A DNA stretch of 6,250 bases. Source: JBGCDD01 sp045105075 (GTDB taxonomy: Bacteria > Pseudomonadota > Alphaproteobacteria > Rhodobacterales > Rhodobacteraceae). Made by a program: the position numbers and the translations under genes. Within the stretch, counting starts at the first letter, position 1; every line of letters begins with the position of its first letter. The notes below the pieces were generated by a model. It was not told the DNA's origin. It did no database searches and saw only the letters and a list, made by a program, of their open reading frames with translations. Shown piece after piece: positions 1-5,525 of this stretch. Location: NCBI GenBank assembly GCA_045105075.1, contig JBGCDD010000152.1, positions 1 through 6,250 of the forward strand, written 5' to 3'.

Positions 1-134
1 GAAAACAGGCTTGACCACAGGGTCGCGATGGAAGGGTAGAAGGCAAAAAGGGTCAACAAAACTGCGGCGGGGGACAGCAAAAGCCAGCCATAGATGGCCT
101 GCCTGCGGCGTTCAAGATTGGCATGGGCTGACAT
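1..134 (-). CDS. ugpA: Sugar/glycerol-phosphate ABC transporter permease, UgpA-like (N-terminal fragment)
   Basis: Only the first 44 codons are inside the window; the gene continues past the left edge. The protein begins MSAHANLERRRQAIYGWLLL, a basic cytoplasmic N-terminus. A first membrane helix follows (about residues 14-35, hydrophobic, with a SPAAV segment), then FYPS. This basic head, LLLSPAA helix and FxxYP pattern is typical of MalF/UgpA-type inner-membrane permeases. The ATG is preceded by GGAG at a spacing of 8 nt, which supports this start. It is the fourth gene of the minus-strand operon, 63 nt after the binding-protein gene and beyond a stem-loop. A partner UgpE/MalG-type permease is expected further left, outside the window. 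The family call is fairly secure from sequence and context. The exact substrate is inferred from neighbours. Confidence 0.8.
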   Translation of the reverse strand, partial: MSAHANLERRRQAIYGWLLLSPAAVLLTLFAFYPSIATLWSSLF

Positions 135-142
135 GGGCGCGG

Positions 143-148
143 CTCCGG
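143..148 (-). promoter_or_regulatory. Ribosome binding site of the permease gene
   Basis: The minus strand reads CCGGAG here, giving a GGAG core 8 nt before the permease ATG at 134. It fixes the start of a gene that is otherwise seen only as a short fragment. Confidence 0.6.
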
Positions 149-162
149 ACAGGGGCGAATGA

Positions 163-189
163 AAGGCCAGCGCGCCATGCGCCGGCCTT
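163..189 (-). other. Intercistronic stem-loop between the binding-protein and permease genes
   Basis: Read on the minus strand, AAGGCCGGCGC (189 to 179) pairs with GCGCTGGCCTT (173 to 163) around a 5-nt loop. In RNA this is an 11-bp stem with a single G-U pair. On the plus strand the same position is an A-C mismatch, so the structure is better in the minus-strand transcript. It begins 8 nt after the TAA of the binding-protein gene. Only a short, interrupted U stretch follows, so it is not a full intrinsic terminator. Such hairpins after binding-protein genes are known to protect the upstream message or thin out downstream transcription, so that the binding protein is made in excess over the membrane subunits. 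That role is inferred here. Confidence 0.6.
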
Positions 190-197
190 AGCACTGT

Positions 198-1466
198 TTA
201 TTGGTAGTCGCGCAGCAAACGCACCGCGGCGGCCTGGGCTTCGGCCAGTGCGGCGGCGGGTTCTTTTGCACCGGTCAATGCAGATTGGATCGCATTGTTC
301 AAACCATCGCGCACGCGGGCAGTCTCAAAGGTCGAAAACTCGGCCACGGCGTTTTCCAGCTGGTTGCGGGCCACAAGGGCGGGCGGAAATTCCGCTGTGT
401 AAGCCTTGAGCGCATCGGTCTCATAGGCCGCGGATGACACGCCCATGTACCCCGTGCCGATAGACCACGCAGCCGCCTGTTCGGGCGATGTCATGAACTG
501 CATCAGCTTGAGCGCGGCGGCGCGTTCGGCGTCTGTTGTGTCTTTGAACAGATAGAAGTTGCCACCGCCAGTGGGCGAGCCCTTGCGCACATTCGCAGGC
601 AATTCCGCGACGCCAAAATCAAAGCTTGCGCCTTTCTTGACGGCTGTGAGGTTGCCGGTTGAATGCCACATCATCGCGGTCTGACCTTCAAGGAACGCCT
701 GACGCAGCGTGCCCCATTCGACGGTCCCGGTCGGCATGATTTTGTGCTCGGCCGACAGCGATTTCCAGAATTCCAGTGTTTCAACAACGGTCGGGTCGTC
801 GAAATAGGTGGTCAAACCATCGCCAGACATGACTTCCTTGCCATTCTGGATCGCAAGCGCCTGAAACATCCAATACGGATAGCCCGTTGACGGGATCATC
901 AGACCATAAGTGTCATCTTTGGTCAGGGCCTTGCCCATCGAGATCATCTCGTCCCAGGTGGTTGGTGGCGCTTCGGGGTCAAGACCCGCGGCACGGAACA
1001 AATCTTTGTTGTAATAGGCAACAATCGTCGAACGCTGAAACGGGATGCCCCAGGTTTTGCCCTCGATCAGACCGTTTGCCATCAGCGCGGGGTAGAAGCT
1101 GCCCACCCATTCCTTGTCGGCATCTGTGGTGGTGACGTCCTCAAACGGGATGATCAATTCCTGTTCGATCAGGTCATAGGCGTCGATGGAAAACATCACG
1201 GCCAGTTGTGCAGGCTCGCCCGAAGCAAGCGCCGAAAGCGCGCGCACGCGGGTGTCATCATAGTTGCCCGAATAGATCGCGTTGACCTTGATATCGGGGT
1301 TTTCGGCCTCAAAATCGGCGACGATGCCGTTAACCACTTCGGTCAGGGCGCCCCCAACAGCAATCGGGTAGTACATCGTCAGTTCGGTTTCAGCGCTCGC
1401 AGGGGCACCAAGACCCACCGCCATCGCAGTGGCCAGTCCCAGCTGTGTTTTCGAAAATAGTTTCAT
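198..1466 (-). CDS. ugpB: Periplasmic substrate-binding protein of ABC importer, UgpB-like
   Basis: A 422-residue extracellular solute-binding protein family 1 member that should capture the ligand in the periplasm and deliver it to the UgpA/E-type permeases. Residues 1-25 are a Sec signal peptide: a KLFSK head, a hydrophobic core, and ASA before a likely cut at E26. The mature protein resembles E. coli UgpB in the YSGNYDD stretch (about 65-71), in YYNKDLFRAAGLDPEAPPTTW (about 151-171), in STGNL (269-273) followed by FDFGVAELP, in a GGGN loop (300-303) and in TGYMGVSSAAY (338-348). These regions line the ligand cleft in UgpB. I chose ATG 1466 over an upstream in-frame ATG at 1586 because it has a strong GGGAGAGAG ribosome site and begins directly with the signal peptide. 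The longer form would overlap the ATPase gene and bury the signal. The GlpR-like repressor in the same operon supports a glycerol-3-phosphate-like ligand, but a sugar or another phosphodiester remains possible. Confidence 0.88.
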   Translation of the reverse strand: MKLFSKTQLGLATAMAVGLGAPASAETELTMYYPIAVGGALTEVVNGIVADFEAENPDIKVNAIYSGNYDDTRVRALSALASGEPAQLAVMFSIDAYDLIEQELIIPFEDVTTTDADKEWVGSFYPALMANGLIEGKTWGIPFQRSTIVAYYNKDLFRAAGLDPEAPPTTWDEMISMGKALTKDDTYGLMIPSTGYPYWMFQALAIQNGKEVMSGDGLTTYFDDPTVVETLEFWKSLSAEHKIMPTGTVEWGTLRQAFLEGQTAMMWHSTGNLTAVKKGASFDFGVAELPANVRKGSPTGGGNFYLFKDTTDAERAAALKLMQFMTSPEQAAAWSIGTGYMGVSSAAYETDALKAYTAEFPPALVARNQLENAVAEFSTFETARVRDGLNNAIQSALTGAKEPAAALAEAQAAAVRLLRDYQ

Positions 1467-1477
1467 CTCTCTCTCCC
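1467..1477 (-). promoter_or_regulatory. Strong ribosome binding site of the binding-protein gene
   Basis: The minus strand reads GGGAGAGAGAG immediately before ATG 1466. GGGAG lies about 6 nt from the start codon. This decides the start against the 40-residue-longer reading that begins inside the ATPase gene. Confidence 0.7.
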
Positions 1478-1512
1478 TTGGTTTGTCCGGTGTCGTATCG
1501 GGTGGTCGGTTT

Positions 1513-2532
1513 TCACCCCACCAGTCGTTCGCCTGCGCCGTCAAAAACGTGCAGATTTTCGTCGCGAAACGTGATGTCGATGTCATCGCCTTCCGTCATC
1601 ATCGAAAGGCCAGGCTTGAGCACGCAAAGCCCCGCCGCTCCTGCGTGATCCAGTCCGATCAACGTCTCGGCCCCCAGAAATTCGCTTTCAACCACGGTGC
1701 AGCGCATCCGTCCTTCGCCCTTTGGCACGATTTGGATGTTTTCCGCCCGGATGCCGATCGTTTTGTGTTCGCCAAACCCTCTCAGAACGGCCGAGTCTAT
1801 CAAAGCCATCGGCGGGGCCCCGACGAACTCGGCAACGAAGGTGTTGTTTGGCCTGCTGTAAAGATCCTCGGGCGTTCCGATCTGTTGGATGTGTCCGTCT
1901 TTCATCAACACAACAGTGTCGGCCATGCTCATCGCTTCGGTCTGGTCATGGGTGACGTAGACAACAGTTATGCCCAAATCGCGTTGCAGTTTCTTGATGT
2001 CCTTGCGCACGGCGTTGCGCAGTTTCGCGTCCAGATTGGACAGCGGTTCATCCATCAGACACAAGCGTTGCCCGGCCACAATCGCGCGGGCCAGGGCGAC
2101 GCGCTGGCGCTGACCGCCGGACAATTCGCCGGGCTTGCGATCTTCAAGACCAAGCAGGCCGGTGATTTCCAGCGCGCGGTGCAGTTTCTCGGAGCGCTCT
2201 TTTTTTCCGACCCGTCGGACTTTCAAGCCAAACACAACATTTTCAGCCACCGAAAGATGCGGAAACAGAGCATAGGATTGAAACACCATCGACAGGTTTC
2301 GATCCGAAGCCGCGCTTGTGGTGACGTCTCTTCCATCGATCAGGATTTTGCCTTCGTCGGGCAGTTCCAACCCGGCCAAAAGCCGCAGCGTTGTTGACTT
2401 TCCGCACCCCGATGGGCCCAAAAGCGCGGTAAAGCTGCCCTCTTGGATGTCGAGCGAGATACCTTCCACGCCCAACTGACCGTTCCAACGTTTTGCGACG
2501 CCGTCCAGCTTTACAAACGGTGATCGTGTCAT
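1513..2532 (-). CDS. ugpC: ABC transporter ATP-binding protein, UgpC/MalK-like
   Basis: This 339-residue cytoplasmic ATPase powers the importer. All nucleotide-binding motifs are present: Walker A GPSGCGKST (39-47), Q-loop Gln85, signature LSGGQRQ (137-143), Walker B LCLMDE (157-162), D-loop SNLD (165-168) and switch His195 in THDQTEAM. After the ATPase domain comes GAPPM (238-242) and a C-terminal TOBE/OB region to the end, the layout of the CUT1 group (MalK, UgpC, MsmX). The start overlaps the repressor stop as ATGA, with AAGGA 8 nt upstream inside the repressor gene, so translation is probably coupled. The binding-protein gene follows after 46 nt. The family assignment is certain. UgpC specifically is inferred from the UgpB-like and GlpR-like neighbours, since these ATPases are hard to separate by sequence. 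Confidence 0.92.
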   Translation of the reverse strand: MTRSPFVKLDGVAKRWNGQLGVEGISLDIQEGSFTALLGPSGCGKSTTLRLLAGLELPDEGKILIDGRDVTTSAASDRNLSMVFQSYALFPHLSVAENVVFGLKVRRVGKKERSEKLHRALEITGLLGLEDRKPGELSGGQRQRVALARAIVAGQRLCLMDEPLSNLDAKLRNAVRKDIKKLQRDLGITVVYVTHDQTEAMSMADTVVLMKDGHIQQIGTPEDLYSRPNNTFVAEFVGAPPMALIDSAVLRGFGEHKTIGIRAENIQIVPKGEGRMRCTVVESEFLGAETLIGLDHAGAAGLCVLKPGLSMMTEGDDIDITFRDENLHVFDGAGERLVG

Positions 2533-3308
2533 GATGCATGTCCTTCAGCCACAAGCAGCCTGTCGTTGATTTTGCTCAGCAGGGGCGCAAAATGATCACC
2601 CGGGCGACGGTCGATGATGATCTGGTCAATATCGGCAATATTGCCGCCCAAAGCAGGCGCATGGCGGCCGAATTTTGATCCATCAATCACCAAAAGCGAG
2701 TGTTGCGCGTTTTCACATATCTTTTGTGTCGCGCGGACTTCAGTTGTGTGAAATTCCAGCAGGCCGCCGTCATCTGCAATTCCGGCGGCGCCAAACACCG
2801 CAAAATCGGTGCGAAACCGCCCGAAAAAGTCCAGCACTTCGTTTCCCAGGATGTCACGATCTGGCAAACGCACTTCGCCACCGGGCAGGATGATCCGGTT
2901 TGAGACTTCCTCGCTCAGCGCCATCGCCGCACTCAGATTGTTGGTAATGACCGTCAATCCCTTTCGCCGGCTCAGGGCCTGGGCCACGCTGAGCGGGGTT
3001 GAACCGATGGAGATGGACACTGTCGAGCCATCCGGGATCAAATTGGCGGTGGCCTCACCAATCGCGCGTTTGCCCATCAGGTTGGTGCCCGCCCGTTGAT
3101 CAAATGGCGTGTTCAGAAACTCTTCGCTCAACTCGATGCGCCCATGAACGCGGTGCAACATGTCGCCCTCACATAAGGCATCAACATCCCTGCGGATCGT
3201 CTGCATTGATACGTCAAAGCGTTCTGCCAAAGAACCAACGCTCACCGCGCCCTGTTCCAGCACAAGGGCCGAGATCGCCTCGCGTCGTTTGCGCTTTTTT
3301 GAAGACAT
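2529..3308 (-). CDS. glpR: DeoR-family transcriptional repressor, GlpR-like
   Basis: A 259-residue DeoR-family regulator. Residues 6-57 form the N-terminal winged helix-turn-helix, with recognition segment VSMQTIRRDVDAL (33-45). The DeoR family usually has HGG after the wing; here it reads HGR (55-57). The rest is the phosphosugar-sensing DeoRC domain: SIGSTP (100-105), TNN (122-124), GGEVR (143-147), FGAAGI (172-177), LLEFHTTEVR (183-192) and DGSKFGR (209-215). The stretch from DGGLLEF to SKFGR closely resembles E. coli GlpR, whose inducer is glycerol-3-phosphate. It is the first gene of the transporter operon, so it probably represses its own operon and perhaps the divergent HAD gene, with release by an incoming phosphorylated ligand. 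The start has a GGGGGTAGG purine stretch directly upstream. Confidence in the family is very high; the glycerol-3-phosphate effector is inferred from similarity. Confidence 0.88.
   Translation of the reverse strand: MSSKKRKRREAISALVLEQGAVSVGSLAERFDVSMQTIRRDVDALCEGDMLHRVHGRIELSEEFLNTPFDQRAGTNLMGKRAIGEATANLIPDGSTVSISIGSTPLSVAQALSRRKGLTVITNNLSAAMALSEEVSNRIILPGGEVRLPDRDILGNEVLDFFGRFRTDFAVFGAAGIADDGGLLEFHTTEVRATQKICENAQHSLLVIDGSKFGRHAPALGGNIADIDQIIIDRRPGDHFAPLLSKINDRLLVAEGHAS
2541..2545 (-). promoter_or_regulatory. Ribosome binding site of the ATPase gene inside the repressor gene
   Basis: The minus strand reads AAGGA 8 nt before ATG 2532, inside the last codons of the repressor gene. Together with the ATGA overlap it suggests coupled translation of the two genes. 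Confidence 0.5.
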
Positions 3309-3355
3309 CCTACCCCCGGCGTCGAATCTTGCGCGACGTTACGAGATCAAAAGTA

Positions 3356-3378
3356 ACAAAACAACATTTTAGTTTTGT
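3356..3378. promoter_or_regulatory. Candidate repressor operator: inverted repeat ACAAAAC-N9-GTTTTGT
   Basis: There are perfect 7-bp arms, ACAAAAC (3356-3362) and GTTTTGT (3372-3378), with a 9-nt spacer. On the minus strand the spacer region supplies TAAAAT (3371 to 3366), five of six matches to a -10 box, with a TTTACC-like -35 about 15 nt upstream. A dimeric repressor bound here would cover the promoter of its own operon. This is inferred; the arms do not match an operator I can name. Confidence 0.4.
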
Positions 3379-3452
3379 GGTTTCGAGGTAAATATCCGGG
3401 ATTTGGAGATCATTGACGACGTGATCGCCAGTTTCTACGAATTCCCTTATCA

Positions 3453-3476
3453 AATTTGGCGTTTTGGTGTTTTGGC
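3453..3476 (+). repeat. Three tandem 8-bp units (GTTTTGGY type) upstream of the HAD gene
   Basis: The sequence reads AATTTGGC, GTTTTGGT, GTTTTGGC in direct, exactly contiguous 8-bp steps. The last two differ at one base and the first is a weaker copy. The same GTTTTG core forms one arm of the inverted repeat at 3372. DeoR-family proteins often recognise several short repeats, so these may be further binding sites; chance in a T/G-rich spacer is also possible. Confidence 0.4.
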
Positions 3477-3543
3477 TTTTACTTGTGGAATTTTTCAGTA
3501 AGGTGCTCGCGAGCGGACCAAACGAGCGACGAAATGGGGAAGA

Positions 3544-4428
3544 ATGCTAACAACGCAGTCGATTTTTGATCGCTATCAGCAAGTCCGGGGGCGCTTTCCA
3601 AAGGTGACCCCGCGCGCACAGTCGCTGGAAATCGGGTCGTTGCTGGACATTGCGGATCAGGTTGACGCCTTTGTTTTTGATGCATTTGGTGTGCTGAACG
3701 TGGGCGAGACGATGATCCCTGGCGCCGACATTCGGCTGGACCAATTGCGCGAGCGGGGCTGTGCCATTCGCATTTTGACCAATGCCGCCAGCTACAATCG
3801 CACGGGCGCTATCGAAAAATTCAAGCGCCTGGGTTTGCGTGTTCAGGACAGTGAAATCATCACCAGCCGAGAGGCAGCACTGCGAAATCTGGACCGGGGA
3901 CATTGGGGTGTGATTGCAGCCGACAATGATCCGCTGGACGACCTGCCTGATACCGTGACCCGACTGGGCGATACCCTAGAAGATTTTGATAGGGTTGATC
4001 AATTCCTGTTCCTGTCAACGGCCGCGTGGACCAGCGCGCGCCAGGACTTGCTGTTGGCGGCCATGCAACGTCGCCCCCGGCACCTGCTGATCGCAAACGC
4101 GGATCTGGCCGCCCCGCGCGACGATGGTTTTTCGGTTGAACCCGGGCATTTTGGCCACCAGATCGCAGACCTTTTCCCGGATTACGTTCAGTTCTTTGGA
4201 AAACCCTTCTCCGAGGTTTATGATCTGGTCGAGGCGTCGCTCTCGGTGCAGGCACCGGACCGTATCGCCATGTGCGGCGACACACTGCACACAGATATTT
4301 TGGGCGCTGCTGCCCGCGGATGGCGCACTGTGCTTGTCACGCAAGACGGATTGTTTGCGGGTTTCGACACACAGACGTTTTCAAAACAGTCTCGCCTGTT
4401 TGCGGATTGGCGCCTGGAACGCATCTGA
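3544..4428 (+). CDS. HAD-superfamily class IIA (NagD-like) hydrolase with atypical motif I
   Basis: A 294-residue soluble HAD-fold protein with no signal peptide or membrane segment. Motif I is FDAFGVLN with nucleophile Asp46. The residue two after it, normally the acid/base Asp, is Phe48. Motif II is ILTNA with Thr79; motif III is FGKP with Lys220; motif IV is GDTLHTD (245-251) with Asp246 and Asp251. Between motifs II and III lies a C2-type cap of about 130 residues that includes NADLAAP (185-191), as in NagD-like proteins. From memory, the TIGR01459 subgroup of alphaproteobacterial HAD-IIA proteins also has an aromatic residue at the +2 position (DVWGV), and this protein probably belongs there. 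Its substrate is unknown. It is transcribed divergently from the GlpR/Ugp-like operon and ends 101 nt before a convergent gene. HAD-IIA enzymes include glycerol-3-phosphate and phosphoglycolate phosphatases, so a link to the imported ligand is plausible but unproven. Confidence 0.85.
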   Translation: MLTTQSIFDRYQQVRGRFPKVTPRAQSLEIGSLLDIADQVDAFVFDAFGVLNVGETMIPGADIRLDQLRERGCAIRILTNAASYNRTGAIEKFKRLGLRVQDSEIITSREAALRNLDRGHWGVIAADNDPLDDLPDTVTRLGDTLEDFDRVDQFLFLSTAAWTSARQDLLLAAMQRRPRHLLIANADLAAPRDDGFSVEPGHFGHQIADLFPDYVQFFGKPFSEVYDLVEASLSVQAPDRIAMCGDTLHTDILGAAARGWRTVLVTQDGLFAGFDTQTFSKQSRLFADWRLERI

Positions 4429-4529
4429 GGATCTTGGCACAGACGTTGCCTTTCTGTGAGGATTGGCGGGTTCAAACGCAGTTTTTGACCCTCAAAACAT
4501 CCCGGGTTCACAGTGGCCAAGGGTCACTT

Positions 4530-5525
4530 TCAAACGCTCAGTTCTTGCCAGCGGTGGCACGCAACGCTGTGTTCGGCACCGGCACTTTCAAGGCTTGGTT
4601 CTTCGACACGACAGCGATCGATCGCATGCGGGCAGCGCGTTTGAAATTTGCATCCCGGCGGAGGGTTGGTGGGCGAGGGGATTTCACCCTCTAACTTTTG
4701 CGCCTTGCCCCGGTCATCAGGATCAAGCGACGGGATCGCAGACAACAGCGCGGTTGTGTAGGGATGACGCGGGTTCGAAAACAGCGTGCGGGTGGGGGCG
4801 GTTTCGACGATGCGGCCCAGATACATCACCGCAACATGATCGCAAACATGCGCCACCACGCTCAGATCATGGCTGATGAACAGAAAGGTCAGCCCCATGT
4901 CCTGCTGGATGGATTTCAACAGGTTCAGCACGTCGGCCTGGATCGACACATCCAAGGCGGCCACGCTTTCATCGGCAACAATGAACTTTGGCCCCGACAC
5001 CAGCGCGCGCGCAATCGAAATGCGCTGGCGCTGTCCGCCGGAAAACGCATGGGGAAAGCGGCGTAAATGTTCCACGTTCAAGCGGCACTTGGCGGCAATC
5101 TCGCGCACGCGGTCGTCTGTTTCCGCGCGTGAGCCGGTCAGGCCCATGACCTCTAGCGGTTCGGCAATGATGTCGCGCACTGTCATACGCGGGCTGAGGG
5201 CGGCATAGGGATCCTGAAAGATCAGTTGCGCGCGTTTGCGATAGTCTTTGAGGTCTTGTTTGCCCAGTCCCTTGAGCTTGTAGGATACGTCGCCATCGTC
5301 AAAAAGCACATCCCCCTTGCTGATCGGCGCAGCACGCAGCATGGCGCGCCCGAGGGTGGTTTTGCCAGATCCGGATTCGCCGACAAGGCCAAAGAAACTG
5401 CCCGCTTCGATGTCGATTGACACGTTTTCGACTGCGCCGACATAGGGCTTGGGGCCAATCAACCCGCCGCGCAACGGATAGTGGACCGACAGGTTTTGCG
5501 CCTTGATCAGGGGGGGCTGGCTCAT
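4530..5525 (-). CDS. Oligopeptide/dipeptide ABC transporter ATP-binding protein, OppF/DppF-like
   Basis: A 331-residue ATPase, full length for the OppF/DppF family, one of the two ATP-hydrolysing subunits of a peptide/nickel-type importer. Its motifs are Walker A GESGSGKTT (49-57), Q-loop Gln104 in IFQDP, signature FSGGQRQR (161-168), Walker B FIVADE (181-186) and switch His219 in ISHD. Walker B is followed by Ser187 where most relatives have Pro (DESVAALD instead of DEPVSALD). The C-terminal peptide-transporter module has GEIPSP followed by Cys292, Cys298, Cys305 and Cys323, the pattern that carries a [4Fe-4S] cluster in DppD-type proteins. The start is supported by GAGGG 6 nt upstream and an ATGA overlap with the preceding gene. 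It is the last gene of its operon in view, convergent with the HAD gene. The substrate (peptides, opines, other small molecules) cannot be told from the ATPase. Confidence 0.92.
   Translation of the reverse strand: MSQPPLIKAQNLSVHYPLRGGLIGPKPYVGAVENVSIDIEAGSFFGLVGESGSGKTTLGRAMLRAAPISKGDVLFDDGDVSYKLKGLGKQDLKDYRKRAQLIFQDPYAALSPRMTVRDIIAEPLEVMGLTGSRAETDDRVREIAAKCRLNVEHLRRFPHAFSGGQRQRISIARALVSGPKFIVADESVAALDVSIQADVLNLLKSIQQDMGLTFLFISHDLSVVAHVCDHVAVMYLGRIVETAPTRTLFSNPRHPYTTALLSAIPSLDPDDRGKAQKLEGEIPSPTNPPPGCKFQTRCPHAIDRCRVEEPSLESAGAEHSVACHRWQELSV

Larger units (their letters stand above)
3309..3543. promoter_or_regulatory. Divergent promoter/operator region between repressor operon and HAD gene
   Basis: This 235-nt non-coding gap is clearly more AT-rich than the flanking genes and must hold promoters in both directions. 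From left to right it contains an inverted repeat with 7-bp arms (3356-3378), a possible TTGACG -35 for the rightward gene (3413-3418, with only a poor TACGAA -10 at 17 nt), a run of 8-bp GTTTTGG units (3453-3476), and the palindrome GCTCGCGAGC (3505-3514). The GGGGA ribosome site of the HAD gene lies at 3536-3540. The order fits a shared control region bound by the adjacent DeoR-type repressor. Exact transcription starts cannot be read from sequence. Confidence 0.6.

Noticed and set aside
1467..1586. A 40-residue N-terminal extension of the binding protein from an upstream in-frame ATG
   Set aside because: It would overlap the ATPase gene, place the signal peptide internally, and ignore the strong ribosome site just before ATG 1466.
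1429..2397. A 322-codon plus-strand open frame opposite the ATPase gene
   Set aside because: It lies antisense to a gene with every ABC ATPase motif, has no recognisable domain, and long antisense frames are common in GC-rich DNA.
3408..3426. GATCA-N9-TGATC inverted repeat in the divergent region
   Set aside because: The 5-bp arms are too short to stand out from chance, and the half-sites recur elsewhere in the window.
4426..4467. Direct repeat TGAGGAT at 4426 and 4457
   Set aside because: Only seven bases match cleanly; this is expected by chance and has no supporting structure.
4483..4497. TTTTGA-CCC-TCAAAA hairpin in the convergent gap (4429-4529) as a bidirectional terminator
   Set aside because: The stem is short and AT-rich with a 3-nt loop, and no U-run follows on either strand. 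I see no convincing terminator in this 101-nt gap.
4463..4876. Plus-strand open frames running into the OppF-like gene
   Set aside because: They are antisense to the conserved C-terminal module of the OppF-like protein and show no family features or good ribosome site.
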